Assembly: GCF_042453785.1 (NCBI RefSeq)
Contig: NC_091668.1
Span: 3,364,501-3,428,500 of the forward strand
Source of the DNA: Malus domestica
Lineage: Eukaryota; Streptophyta; Magnoliopsida; Rosales; Rosaceae
Reading direction: 5' to 3'
Length of the DNA: 64,000 nt
Under the pieces are notes generated by a model. The model was not told the DNA's origin, searched no databases, and worked only from the letters and a program-made list of their open reading frames with translations. Position numbers and translations under genes: made by a program. Below are positions 1 through 11,884 of this stretch, piece after piece; positions within the stretch are counted from its first letter, which is position 1; the number at the start of each line of letters is the position of its first letter.

Positions 1-802
1 AATTAATTAAAATCAAACAGTGGGCTTGCCTTGCCCTCAAGTTGGAAAGATGGTCATATTAATCTTGCAAGCCACTTTTGTATATCATGCATGATTCTTG
101 CTGAATACCAGAAAAGAAAGAGAAGATCGTAGTCTAAATCTTACAACCATCAATGTAGTTCGACATCCTGAACTCTTAAGTTCTTGTAATTTCAATATTT
201 CAAAAAATTCCATTTTAGTTCTGAAACATTTCGGAAAGCCCCCCAAACTTGTTTCACAGTCAATCTAAAGTCTTAGATTTCCATTTTCAGGAGAAACGTT
301 ATAAATCATTTAAAAGCAGTTTTATGATATAAGAATTTTTCATTGAATTTTTAAGCTTGAAAAACCGAAAGAAAGAAAAAAAAAAAAAAAACCAGTGGAT
401 CTCTGAATTTAATTAGCCAGAGCAGAGTTTCGTCGATCTGCTTCATAATGTCGTCCTAAAATTTTAAGAAGCTTACATTCCTCAAAAATAGGTTTTGTGA
501 TGGTTTTTGACAAAATCGATTAAAAATCGTCAGCAATAGCTCCACAATTATTGTAAAAAATGAGAATGTTGAGTTTTCTCCAAGAATATTTTATCGACAA
601 AATAGAGAAACGTTATAAGCCCTTTAAAAAATGCGATAAGTGTGACATTGCTGTTGTAACAATACCAGGCCAACGCCAATAAAAGATGAGACACTTCTCA
701 CTTGGTGGCCCAACTAATGTATTCAAAAGTAGCATAAACTTTACATGAATTTTCTCTAAAGGACTCTAACTAACAACATGAATTCACTGAAGCCATGGCA
801 GC
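1..802. other. Downstream flank of the DUF1350 gene, no gene seen
   Basis: AT-rich sequence beyond the stop codon of the minus-strand DUF1350 gene. It should hold that gene's 3' UTR at its right edge. I recognise no other coding exon, RNA gene or transposon end here. Confidence 0.5.
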
Positions 803-3800
803 TCAATCTTCAAAGCCTCCGAACCAGTCGCTTATAGTTCTTGAAAGGACTCTAACGTCATTTAGCGAAAGTGTCTTAAGACTCTGAGCAATAGCATCTG
901 CTGGAGTGTAAACGTAACCTGCTTGCCACTTAGGTTCCTGATCAGGCCATAAAAATGGAAAGAGAAGAGATTACGACGCATGATGACCATAAACCAAAAG
1001 CTTCTAAGACAAACAAGCAGAAATAAGATGCATAGTTCTTAACTTCTTATGATATGCATAGTTCTTAACTTCTTATGATAATGCAAATTGTGCAATGCTG
1101 GAAGCCTGAGATGACTGTTTCCTAATAGCTCACAGCGATATGGACATGAAGACTCCATAAGGGGTTCGAGTTAGGATATGAATGAAGATACAAGTCAAAT
1201 GTTATTTCTTGATCTGTTTCCCGGGCTCTTTGGCTTGTTTTGGTGTGACTAGCAATTCGATTATCACAATTGATTCCACTTTAACATGACAGATTTGGGG
1301 AAGAAAAGGTCTAGTGTTGATTGCCAGCATACTAGCACAAACAAGGTAAAGAACTTTAGTTAAAAGCATAAGAAGTTGCATATTTAGTGCGGAAATCTGA
1401 ACCAACTTGAGTAATTAATCAACTTGACAGTTCTTACTAAAGATTATTTAATTGATCTTGATCAATTTGTGTCACAAAACTAAAATAGGTTCAAAAGAGT
1501 GCACCAGCATAAGTGATTTGTTAAAAGGTCCGAAAGGTTGTTTAAATTAGCTTTCAACTTTGTAAACGAATGACCTCTAAACTTCCAGCCTAATGCAAAA
1601 TTGTGGATTCCATCAAATATGGAAACAATTTTTTATGGAATCATGTACAGAAGCAAAAGCATTAAAACTTTAAAACGAAATAAAGCTTAGAATTAAGTTC
1701 ACCTGTACGCATGGAGTAATATGGTTTCCACTTATTTCGACCTTTTCTAGTGTTCCGCCAATAGATTCCACGCGAGGCTTTAACGTCTCTTCAAGAGTAT
1801 CTGTCTCATCAATTGCGTCGAAATTGAACTTCACCTAAAAATGCAAATAATAGTTAAGCCAGAGAACGGATAATTTTCATTCATTGCATGACTTCAGAAT
1901 AGTGAGACATCATGTGTACCAGTAGCGTGTGTTTGACATTGTACGAGCTCTTACAAAAATCACGGTTTTCAGAGGGTGTTGGCTTAAACTCTGATATCCC
2001 TTGTGCTACCTGACAGAAAGATTATGATTTTTTCTTCTTCTAATTAATGAGACTAAATAAGCAGAAATAGTCTCCAATATTAACTGTTGAAGAATAAAGG
2101 GAACGATTTCTGCCAATCCAACAAGATACCTCATTTAGCACTGAGGGCAATTGATCAACAAATTTAGTCACCGAACTTAGAGTTTCCTGGTTGTCTGGTA
2201 GCATTGCTCCAGCTGCATCAATCAGTGCCTTCCATGCATCTCCTATATATAGGAAGTGGTGAAAAGTGGGAACGCTGGAAAGTTTCAGTACACCACCCTT
2301 GATATGGTATACGAGTAGTTCAGTTCAAAGGCATTCAAAGGATGCAATGCGGAGGCAGTTAGGAAAACATGATGATCTATGGCTTGCCACAGGGTAGCCA
2401 TGCATCGCAGAATAATTACGAGTTTGAATTTACAAGAATGAACCAATACAGAAAAACATAAAGTATCAACACTTTTTCTCTCTGACTTGCATTGAAAGTA
2501 TGTTAATAGTTCTGAAAGTATATCATCATTCAGGCTCGTGTAGGGTACTATGACTAGCTAACAAAGGGAAAGGAAAGCGAAATCCGATAAGTAAGCAAAA
2601 ATGCAATTCATACAGAAAACTAGAGAAAAGAATAAACAGAATCATAGAAAAAAAATACAATGAAAGCAAGTCAGAACACTACCTGAGGCAGTCCTTGCCA
2701 CTGAAGAAACTGGAGATGCTTCTATAATAGGCACCATTTGATTAACTAAAGGACCTAACTGCACAATCAAATCATACACTTTTACAACAATATTTCCTAA
2801 ACGTTAATGTACTCTATGAAGCAGGGCATACAGATCGATTACCTGCTCAAAGTAAGGCACGGCCTCTGTTGCCGGTCTATTGTTGTATGCTATTATAGCA
2901 TTGGCCTTAGCAAAGCACACAAATATTGCTTGTCAAAGCAAATGAATTTCTCAAATCACTTAAAACGAAAGAGTACTTTCCAAAACAAACCACACCTTAG
3001 GGATTTTATCAGAGAAATAGCTCCCGGCAAGTACTTGAAGAAGGGCACCATTGCTAGAAAAAATATTCAAAACACAGAAATTTCAGTCACATTGCTGCCA
3101 GGATACATTGATAATGAACTTAGAAACCACTCAACTAACGATCCGTTTGAGATTCATTCAGTAGAGAACAATTATTTTCATAAGTGCTTTCGCTTGTTAT
3201 AAACATGTTAAAATCTTTATCAAGAATCCAAGTTCTACCTAGAAAGACTTGGAAGTGCTGTGTGCACCTAGCAAGCGCTTTTTAGAAAGCGCTTTTATCC
3301 CTTCTGAAAAGGCTCTAAATTTTACCTATGGCCAACCGAAAACACGGGCAGTTGAGCAAGTTGGGCAGCTGATAGATTGGAATTGGGCAATCCAGAAGCT
3401 GAGATGTTGTCCAAGCAGCCATTGAACCTCTCATACACTTGCCGGGCAGCTTGGACATGATCAAACGTCACATTATACGGCACTGATATAACCAGAAACC
3501 CATCCTTTGCCAATAGCTCAGTTAAGTAGCTGCGACATATAATTCACATGAACTTGAAGGACCCAAAATTAAATGAAGAAAATTACAAAACCCAAAAAGC
3601 AAAAAATGAAAAGCTTCGGGGACCTGTAAGTAAGTTCCGGAACAGCTCCGATGAAGGCGCCACCCAAGAACTTGATGATGGCGCGTGGCTTCTTGCCGGC
3701 GGGCGGAGGAATCACCAGACAGGAATCGGTCCAAGTGTAGGTTAATCTGCTAGTGCTGGAACTGGAACCGGCGTATCCGTTGACGGCCAGCTTCTTGGCG

Positions 3801-3979
3801 GAGGCCGAGGCTGAGCCGCCTGCGACCACTGCTCTGCTGCTTCTGCTAGTCCCGCGAAAACCCAAGAAGGAACCATAGCCGTTGATTTGGGTATGGGCGT
3901 GATGTGGGATGTGATCGTACAGGCATCCAAATTTGGCGGCAAAGCCGGCGGAGGAGGAGAAACAGGCGGCGATTTCCAT
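803..3979 (-). CDS. DUF1350 alpha/beta-hydrolase-like protein, probably plastid-targeted; 9 exons, intact
   Basis: Nine exons, read from high to low coordinates: 3979-3624, 3529-3326, 3053-2996, 2905-2843, 2758-2683, 2242-2130, 2009-1920, 1834-1703, 937-803. All introns are GT-AG and phases match, giving 1,227 nt and 408 aa. The start is the ATG at 3979, because the codon two positions upstream is TTG. The N-terminus is rich in Ser and Ala like a plastid transit peptide. Exons 1-2 carry the family core (IIKFLGGAFIGAVPELTY and AKDGFLVISVPYNVTFDH). A nucleophile-elbow-like G-H-S-N-G lies at residues 185-189, with the Ser codon split across the exon 2/3 junction. The C-terminus ends SDWFGGFED. 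DUF1350 is a conserved plant and cyanobacterial family; to my knowledge its substrate is unknown. A damaged second copy lies at 19.2-22.25 kb, so this is probably the working one. Confidence 0.9.
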
Positions 3980-4799
3980 GTCCAAAGCCCCAATGGGTCT
4001 TGCTGCTATTTATTTACATACTAATACACTGTTAGAATATATATTTTGTGAAGTAAATCTTCATTTTTCTGTTCAAAGGTCGCGCCACGATTACAGAAAA
4101 AGCTTTGGGCTTTTGCCTCTAATTGGCTTTTTCCTCCGACCACAATATTTAATTTAAATTATTTATATTGTGATGCAATCACGTTGTTTAGTGTCTACTG
4201 TACTTTAACCACGAAAGTAATGCGACTGCGAATCTTGTTATAGTAATATTCACGCTATTCCTTGTCACTGCTTAAACTTTATCATGATTGTATAATCCTA
4301 AATATAATTTTGAATAAATGTAATATATCTTAAATATGACTGCTAGTAGATTCTCCTTTTACAGAAATTTATTACTTTTAATTGAAGCGTTCAAATTAAG
4401 GTACATTAATATTTTATGCATTTATTTTCTTTATGTAATCTTTACTAATTAATGAAATCATCTATGTCAACTAAAAGATGGTGAAAAGGCAAATTAGTCT
4501 TCTATCACACAAAAAATTGATGGGCAATAATATAATTTCAAAGGTTCAAGTTTTATTATTTTTTATTGAAGTATCACCTACAGGTGATGTTAAAATACCT
4601 CCAATATTAAAAAAAAAACCAAAAAAAAAACCTCTCACTCTCCCGTTCTCTCTCTCCCTCTCTCCTTCTCATTTTCTAAAAAAATATGTTCATACACATA
4701 AAGTGTGTAGGTAAATGCTAGTAATAATTAAATTAATAGTGACATTTGGTTGGTGGCAACCGTGGCATCGAATGACCAAGTGCCGAGCCAAGAAAAAAA
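3980..4799. other. Intergenic region between DUF1350 and NLR-1
   Basis: Contains the DUF1350 upstream region next to 3979 and AT-rich sequence with a pyrimidine stretch near 4635-4670. No coding exon or bounded transposon was recognised. Confidence 0.4.
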
Positions 4800-5064
4800 A
4801 AGTTTTAAAATAAATACAAATTACCAAATAATAAACAAACGCTTGTTTTTTATAAATGGTGGGCTCAATGAAGGCATTGGAATTGGAGTTGGAGTTGGAG
4901 TTGGCCTCGACAGAATATGGCAGCACACAGCACACTACCATTCACTTTACTTGAAATTATTGACTTGGAATAATCATACAAGCTGGATGGAAGAGAGGCA
5001 ACGCCACAAACCATCCTGCATTTGTTCTTCATCATTTCTTTTTCCACTGTCAACAGATTGTGGA
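4800..5064 (+). promoter_or_regulatory. NLR-1 upstream/leader region, split from its ATG by a transposon
   Basis: Matches the sequence upstream of NLR-2 and NLR-3, including a TATAAAT motif near 4851, a W-box-like TTGACT at 4960-4965 and a pyrimidine-rich leader ending near 5060. In the other copies this leader runs straight into the start codon. Here a hAT-type element (5065-5876) separates them. TATA and W-box roles are inferred from motif and conservation only. Confidence 0.5.
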
Positions 5065-5876
5065 TAGGGGTGGGTGCGGTTTGGTTTGGTGCGGTTTTGA
5101 GTGAAACCAAAACCAAAACCGCAAGTTTTTACGGTTTGGTTTGGTGCGGTTTTGAGGCTAAAACCGAAATGAAATCAAACCATTTGGTTCAGTTTGATTT
5201 GGTTTCAAACGGTTTCGGTTTGGTTTCATTGTTTGAAAAAACTATTATGGTTACCTAATTGATGACAACAAAATTCACATCCACAAGGACCACAACAAAA
5301 TAATTCAACTTGAGGCAACTAAGAGCACATCAAATCTCCAATGACAGTACCGCAAACCCAAGCATAAAAAAGATTCTAATAAGTAATAACTCTGGTTTTG
5401 GTAGAACCTACCAATCAAAACTATGTGAATTTTTTTTAATAACAAAAGGTGGTAGATGTGTTTTAGTAAAGTTGCAAACACACAGAAAGTGTAACATAAA
5501 GAAAATCCATACTAAATGTATTTGAGAAAGATGAATAAACTTGAGAAACTTGAGAAAGAGAACACAAAGTCTTAGTCCACGGACTACGGGACTAGAAGAA
5601 AGAAAATAAAAGGTTATGTTATGTGGCCATGTTATGATGTGGTTGAGTCCATACTAAATGTATGGACTCAATGAAAATAACTAATTAAAATTTAACATTT
5701 AATAAAGGTACGTGGTTTCGGTTTCGGAGGGCCGAAACCGAAACCAAACCGTTTTTCCCCTATTTGATTCGGTTTCAAACCGAAACCGTTTTGAAACCAC
5801 AAAACCAAACCGTTCGGTTTGGTTTGATTTGGTTCGTGTTTCGGTTGCAGTTTTCGGTTTCAAGTGCCCACCCCTA
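5065..5876. mobile_element. Non-autonomous hAT-type element with 8-bp target duplication
   Basis: The ends TAGGGGTGGG and CCCACCCCTA are inverted, followed inside by long subterminal inverted repeats of a GGTTTGGTTT/AAACCGAAACC type. Flanks are ATTGTGGA (5057-5064) and ATTGCGGA (5877-5884), an 8-bp target duplication with one C/T difference that fits CpG deamination. The NLR-2 leader has the uninterrupted form at the same place. No transposase reading frame is visible in the 812 bp. TIR sequence and 8-bp duplication both point to the hAT superfamily. Confidence 0.85.
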
Positions 5877-5894
5877 ATTGCGGACGCTGAAACA

Positions 5895-6281
5895 ATGGCT
5901 GACGGGATCATTTCCATGCTACCGGATCTGCTGCCTTCAACAGTTTACGGGTACATTGACAAAGAGGTGAAACTAGTTTTGGACGCCAAGAAAGATGTTG
6001 AAGAATATACTGGCAATCTCAGAGCTATTCAAGCCGTTCTCGAAAATGCGGAGCAAAGGCAAGTGAAGGAGGCCAGCGTAAGGATCTGGTTGGATCAGCT
6101 CAAAGACATATCATTCCAGATGGTGGACGTGCTCGACGAGTGGAACACTGACATGCTGAGACAACAAGTTGAGAAGCAAGAACTAGAAGGTGAAAATGCT
6201 CTTGTTTCTCTGACGTTGACTGAGTGTAAAGTTGGGATCGATAAACCATCAAGGAAACTTAACGCGCATTCATCTGACTGA
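5895..6281 (+). pseudogene. NLR-1: coiled-coil-only remnant of an RGA-type CC-NBS-LRR gene
   Basis: Starts MADGIISMLPDLLPSTVYGY and follows the Rx-type N-terminal domain of the other NLR copies for about 105 residues, including the FQMVDVLDEW motif region (EDVID equivalent). Near 6201-6208 homology jumps to the 3' flank of the other NLR copies, so the NB-ARC and LRR coding part, about 2.7 kb, is missing. The frame runs on into that flank and stops at 6281, so a polypeptide of about 129 aa from this ATG is possible. A hAT insertion sits just upstream of the start. It is most likely non-functional; a truncated CC protein is a possible but unproven product. Confidence 0.85.
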
Positions 6282-7617
6282 TTGATGAGGTTCTTACGTC
6301 ATTATTCATCAGCAAGTGTAAGTACTCCTATGTTTTCAAGATCGATTTCACATTTTCATGGTGCGGGATTTGCTTATCTTAGTAGTTTTTTTTTTTCGCA
6401 GAATAGAACATACAGGAGATAGACTGGGTGGATGGAGTCAAATCAAGCTTTTCCATTGAATTCACCTTGCGGTTTCATCAAGCCACCCAAAGTTTCTCAA
6501 GAGGTTGGCATTAACCTACATAATTTAGTTGCTAATTTCTGTGAAAATTTAATTCAGAGACAATGTCTTAGAGAGGTTGCTGAATTGGGAATCTGTGTAT
6601 GGTTTCAGAGATCCTGTCGGAAGTTAAAAGCATGATGTTCAATGTCCCTCTCCTGAATTTTCAACTGAAATTTTGATCTTCTTCACCGATGCCATGAGAA
6701 GGCAGTGGAAAGTGATTCCTTCAAGCATTCCTCCCGCTGACTCCTCATTGCTTGGACTTGCGCTCGATGACACTAGATCCTTCATGGCCATTTTTCAACT
6801 GGTCAAGTATTAATCGTGTGAGCAGAGAAGCTAATGGCGTTGCTTGCATGGAATGGATTGACGCTCACACTAGACCTGTTTTGGTTTGAGAAGCCATCAC
6901 ACAGGATCATAGATCTCCTTGTAGAGGGTAGTCATACAATGTAATTTTGATGCGTGGCGCTCTTTTCTCCTTTGAAATCCCCGGCAACTTTTTTACCCAG
7001 GCCCCTTCCAGCACCTTATTCTATCTTGTACGTATTCTTCCAAAATGTTAATGAATACCGTCCCTCTTCACATGCACAATGTCTGAGACGTATCGTTGGT
7101 TAGAATTCGTCCTATAAGTCGTGGCCAACCTATCAGATACGGTACAGCTCCATGAAATCTAGTTCATTTACTCCAATCTGTCCGGCAATCATCTGATATT
7201 TTCTACATATGGTAACTCAAAATTCACAAAAGCCAGTATTTCAGTTGAAATATAATATCCAACTCTTCAGTTCCAAGTAAAGAAACTAGATAAATAACTC
7301 CCAATCCTCGCTGACGCACTTAAAACACTTCAGTTGTCTTACTCAGAACGCGTTTTTAGCTTCTAGAATAGAAGCACTACAAACAGGCTGGTATCCACTT
7401 ATTCTGATTACACCAAACTTAAGAAAGCAAATGCAATGTGTCTCATTATAAGAAAAAGCAACCAAATTTGCTCTATTATTTGTCTGAATTACAACATACA
7501 TTACCAGAGAAACAGAGCACACATTCACGGCCATGCTTAATGTGATGGAATGAATAAGAATTATGGACGAAACTGTAAATTTGACAAACTGTTGAACCAA
7601 ATATCATCCTTTAAACA
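6282..7617. other. Duplicated 3' flank of NLR-1
   Basis: Corresponds with many differences to the flanks downstream of NLR-2 (16283-17637), NLR-3 and NLR-4. Shared markers include the poly-T/CGCAG segment near 6390, a CCATGAGAAG segment near 6690, and the CTTGTACGTATTCTTCC segment near 7025. No open gene is recognised; it is the spacer between the NLR and the convergent RING gene. Confidence 0.55.
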
Positions 7618-8098
7618 TTAAACATATATGTATTCACCACCTTGAATCGCATTCGAAGCCTCTTTTCTGTCTTCTTCGGCCTCCTCCTCCCTCTGCTTCC
7701 AGCTCTCGTATGCATGATCATCCGTCTGCGGCTCATGCCGGCATATCGGACAAAAATTGTCCTCATCCTGCTACGCTCAAAAAAACTCAAAAACCCCAGC
7801 CGGTCAGTCCCTCGAAAATCGAATTGAACGCAAGTTACGCAACCAATGAGATACATGAACAATATAACAAATGTTCAAAAATTTGAATACAATGCAAGGA
7901 GGGTGAAAAGTGTGCTTGCAGGGTAATTCCTGCATTTTTTTCATGCACAAACAAGTTTTCCTTACAAATGCAGCAATCGACGTTCTCTCCGAGCCATTTC
8001 AACACTTCCTCCGTGATCGTTATCACCGGAAGATTCGCCACCACCATTTTGCTCGCTGGCAGAACCCTCGGAGCCGCCCTCACGTCATCCAAAACCCC
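7618..8098 (-). pseudogene. AIP2-like: AIP2-like RING E3 ubiquitin ligase, copy 1, truncated and frameshifted
   Basis: Two 3' exons of an AIP2-type (ABI3-interacting protein 2) RING-H2 ligase. The last exon, 7767-7618, encodes a start DEDNFCPICRHE and the family's end GGEYIYV, and is open to its stop. The preceding exon (to about 8098) reads LPVITITEEVLKWLG then CCICKENL, but an extra A in an A-run near 7945 shifts the frame inside the RING. The segment normally encoding the H-x-x-C-L-K-P-W-L end of that exon is altered. The roughly 200 N-terminal residues are absent. The gene converges on NLR-1, as in the other cassettes. Confidence 0.8.
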
Positions 8099-8531
8099 CT
8101 GTTTGGACCTAAATTAAGCAGTTGGGCCTAGCCAAGGCCCAACGTCTCACTTAATTCATGTTTTGTTGTTGGGTATTTATCTTTAACAGAAATGAACAGT
8201 GAACGGCCCAAAAGTTTGAAAGTACTTTTGACGTGGCAAGAATGGGCGGCGAAGATGCTCTCTTCCACACTGAAAGTGGCTTACTCAGCGAATTTTGCAA
8301 AGGAAGAGTGATTTTCCATGGCAAATCTGTAATTTCGAGAGGATTAAAGCTCAAGTATCCAATTGGGAGCTCGTTCTCTAACAAACATCACATCAATAAC
8401 TTGGATGAAAGGAAATGAACCGAGTTAGGCTTAATTATGAAGTAAAAAAGCTTTTATAAAAGGCAGCAAAAGAATTAGAGAAAATGTGTAAATGACACTC
8501 AACTCAAAAAAAAAAAAAAAAAGACTTCTAA
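8099..8531. other. Flank of RING copy 1, nothing recognised
   Basis: Unique-looking sequence between the truncated RING pseudogene and the next MITE. Short open frames exist on both strands, but none matches a family I know. Confidence 0.35.
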
Positions 8532-9106
8532 GGCCATCTCCAACTGAAGAAGGGTCAAAGGGCTATGTTTAACCCTATAGCCCTGCAAAAAAAATTATAT
8601 TTTAATGAATATTATCAGGCTATATTTTATACTATCTTCAACCGAATGAGTCAAATGGTCATAAGCCAAACATAGCCATTTGACAAAAAATCATCTCCAA
8701 CCGAGGGGGTCAAAGGATCATAGGCCAAACATAATTTGAATTTATATAGTTGATTAAATTAAACTACTATATTAAAATAAGATTTTCGGACATATTGGAG
8801 GATTATTGAAAGAGGTGGCTATTTGAACATTATTGTAGAAATTAAAGCAAGGATTATTGGAAGAAAATAGAATGTGAAGAATTGAAATAAAATGAGATAG
8901 GATAGTATGAAATTGTGAAAAGTATGTGAGATTGGCTCATCGGGCTGGTTGGAAATGGCCAGCCCGTTGGCCTGATTTGGTTATTTTGGCCCGGTGGGAC
9001 CCACAAGCCCTTTGGCCTAGTCCTCGGTTGGAGACAGTTTTCGTGTCATGTTGAGCTATATATTTTTAACCCTATGACTATTTGACCGGATCGGTTAGAG
9101 ATGGCC
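8532..9106. mobile_element. PIF/Harbinger-type MITE with TAA target duplication
   Basis: The left end GGCCATCTCCAAC and right end GTTAGAGATGGCC form terminal inverted repeats. TAA flanks the element on both sides (8529-8531 and 9107-9109). The inside has imperfect repeats of an ACCGA(G/A)...GTCAAA type and no long open frame. A relative lies at 25979-26790. TIR style and 3-bp duplication suggest PIF/Harbinger. Confidence 0.8.
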
Positions 9107-9305
9107 TAAAAGTTCAGCAACCTACTTTTCAATTATTCCCTTTGTACTTCGTACATTCCCTTTGTATTTATAGGCCTGCTACTTTCCTTTATAGTATCGA
9201 TTTCATGTATTAAAATATTTCACTAGTACATTGTCCGCAATTGCAAGGACTTGCCCCACATGCATTGTAATTTGCCCAAATAGGTTGAAGCTTTACACGA
9301 TTGCT

Positions 9306-9476
9306 GAGAGATTTTTCAGTGTGACCGGTATATAGGATGGTACACCACGTGTTACTATACAAACGGTCGGATATATGTGCTAAAAAGTTAATAACTTAAA
9401 AAATAAAATTTCCCACCACTCCTATTAAAACACGTGATGTACAACTTATATTCCCGTCACAACTAAAAATTTCTCC
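9306..9476. mobile_element. 171-bp MITE with 8-bp target duplication
   Basis: Ends GAGAGATTTTTCAG and CTAAAAATTTCTCC are imperfect inverted repeats. CGATTGCT flanks both sides exactly (9298-9305 and 9477-9484). A second copy in reverse orientation lies at 13092-13261 upstream of NLR-2. The 8-bp duplication fits hAT, or a Mutator-like origin if it is really 9 bp. No coding capacity. Confidence 0.8.
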
Positions 9477-9484
9477 CGATTGCT

Positions 9485-10536
9485 TATGTATATAATCTAC
9501 TTGATGTTATGGCTTTTAATGCTATTTATGATCCTTTTGCCAACACTTCGCAAGCATTTGAAAACACTTTCTCTTCGGTTCTTGCTTTTACTTCATTTAT
9601 TTTGCTCTTAGTCTTTACTTTGTTTTTCCATCAAGGATTTGCCGGCTGGCTCAAACCATCTTTTGATTAGGTTGTGATCATTGTTCTTGGTATTAACATA
9701 AGAAATATAAAGTCTTTGTCTTCAAGGCATATAAAAGAACTTTATATGAATTTAACCCTTTCAAAATAACAATCCTTTGAGAAGAAGACCAGTTCCTTGC
9801 GGTACAACACCTAAAAGTAAACAGTCCATTGATCTTGATCGACAGTGGGACGCCTGAAACATTTTTACAAGAGAGCCTAAGAGCTTACGCAAGACTTGAC
9901 TAAGGCACCTTTAAATTAACAAGAATTTCTCACTCACTTTCAGGGGTGGTTGTGTGTAGATCATTCATCTAACACCCCTAGCAGCAAGCCGCTGTCAAGA
10001 GACGCCAACAATCCAATAATATCCTCAAAATCTAGTAGGCATAGTGGAACATTATATTTGGCTTGAATGAATATTTTCATTGACTTGTATACATATATAC
10101 ATCTCAGATTCCTTGTACAATGGGAAAACCAAAATTCTAGGGATTAATATAAATACAAAAAAAAAAAAAGTGTTGTTATTCCTACCGTAGTGTCTCATAT
10201 CCTCATCCATGCTTTAATGTATTTTTTAATTACAAATTTGCCTGTTTATAAAATGACCGATAAGGACTTTAAATGATATAAAATAACGATCTTGATATCA
10301 AACAATCATGTATTTTTCTTATCTTAGATGAAGCAGATGAAATTCTATAACGATTATGTCCTTAATCTTAGTTTTATATATAATTTGTTTATATTCTTTT
10401 TTTTTAAGAGATAAGTTTATAATTTTAGATATATATTAGAGGTTATTTTAAGAATAATAGTGGGTGGAGAAATAGCATTTCAACTTTTGAACTTTTTATG
10501 GTGGGAAAAATTATAATGTGTGAGAAAATAGTACAT
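9485..10536. other. Intergenic, no gene recognised
   Basis: AT-rich sequence without a convincing exon. There may be degraded retrotransposon pieces, but I could not anchor any to a family. Confidence 0.35.
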
Positions 10537-11750
10537 TATGGTGGGTTTAGCAGCTCTCATACAAAAGCAATCATATATAAGTTTCCTATCTAATCACCCG
10601 TGACTTTCTAACACCCCCTAAAGTTGGAGAGCGAATGTCAAGAACTCCCAACTTGCGTAACATCACCGAGAACGTTTGTTTGCCTAATGGTTTCGTAAAA
10701 ACATCGGCTAACCTCAGAAGAACTCCCATGTCATGGAGTTTTTGTACCATCAACTATCTTGTCCATGATGAAATGATAATACATCTCAATGTGCCAAGTT
10801 CTCTTATGAAAAACTGGATTCATCCGTATATGTAAAGTTGCTTGATTATCATAATATAAAAGAGATGCTCCATAATGCGGCAGTTGTAAACCTTCCAACA
10901 TAAAATGTAGCCAAGTACACAACAAGAACTGCCATAGCTCTATACTTGGCTTCGGTTGAAGACAAAAAACTGTTATCTATCTTTTCATTCACCAATAAAT
11001 TAATGAATTGCCCAAGAACACGCAATACCTAATAGTTGAATGACGAGTCCTTGGACAACCAACCCAATCAAAATCACAATAAGCAACTAGATTTAATTTG
11101 TTGTCTGATGGAAAGAACAAAACTTGGCAGGAGTAGATTTAAGATATCAAACAACTCGAAGAGCGGCATCCATTTGGGGCTGCTGCGATTCATGCATAAA
11201 CCAACTAAGTATATGTACGGAATATATGATATCCAGACAAGTGATGGTAAGATAGATTAGTTATCCAACCAAACATCAGTTATTGGCAGAATTCTTGAGT
11301 AGCTCCCCTTTATAAAAAGGTTTAATTTCTTCCATCGGAAACTCCACAGCCCTTGCAACCAAGAAACCATGGTCTTTTAAGTATCTTAAGTGCATATTTT
11401 CTTTGTATTACGGAGAACAATGAGTAGTAAGTGGAGTGAATAATGCGCGATAGTCATATTTAAGCAAAGTAGTTTGCGTGATCACGATATGACCAAAATA
11501 GATCTAACAATCAGAATAAAAGTGTAGGGCGTGTTGAAAAAGAGTATTGAAATAATTCCTCATAGTTTAATGTATAGTTCCATGAACATAGGGAGATTCT
11601 TGGTTGTCTCCGAGTACATTCCAGTTATTCAATCTCTCACGCATCAAGTGTATCAGTCAAATGCAAGTCATATAACATCTTCCAAGTTTGGTAAATGCTC
11701 CAGATGAAAATTTACATAAAAATGGATTTACAATGATTGAGGTAAAAAGT
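10537..11750 (-). mobile_element. Ty1/copia retrotransposon 3' fragment (RNase H, polypurine tract, LTR start), copy 1
   Basis: On the minus strand, decayed copia RT/RNase H reads through several stops. Recognisable pieces are a C-V-F-L-G-N-S block, an A-E-Y-R-A-M-like block and YYDNQATLHI followed by [18 protein letters not shown], the RNase H end of copia pol. Next come a polypurine tract (10614-10623) and an LTR start TGTTAG (reading down from 10613). Homologous fragments lie at 12226-12660 and 24343-25330. It is non-functional. Confidence 0.75.
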
Positions 11751-11759
11751 AAAAACAGA

Positions 11760-11884
11760 ATTACTAGAGTTTTCAAATTACCAAACAATAATTGAATGCT
11801 TATCTTTTATAAAAGGTAGGGTCAATGAAGGCATGATATTTTTCTCCTTTTCACACAGAATTACTTTATTTCTGTGATGTGAGG
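11760..11884 (+). repeat. Orphan copy of NLR upstream sequence
   Basis: Matches the promoter segment before NLR-1, NLR-2 and NLR-3 (ATTACCAA...AATTGAA, TTATAAA..GGTAGGGTCAATG) but no NLR follows directly. With 12086-12170 it forms a broken extra copy of the upstream region, implying an additional lost unit or partial duplication. Confidence 0.5.

Noticed and set aside
2807-3202. 131-aa plus-strand frame, also seen at 20768-21202
   Set aside because: Antisense to DUF1350 exons 3-4 in both copies; conservation comes from the real exons on the minus strand.
5712-5894. N-terminal extension of the NLR-1 frame (VSEGRNRNQTV...)
   Set aside because: Lies within the hAT element. Comparison with the other NLRs fixes the start at MADGIIS (5895).
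10635-10835. Plus-strand frames SRTPNLRNITEN..., repeated at 12318
   Set aside because: Antisense of copia RNase H; the minus strand reads the known DNQA..NPVFH motif.
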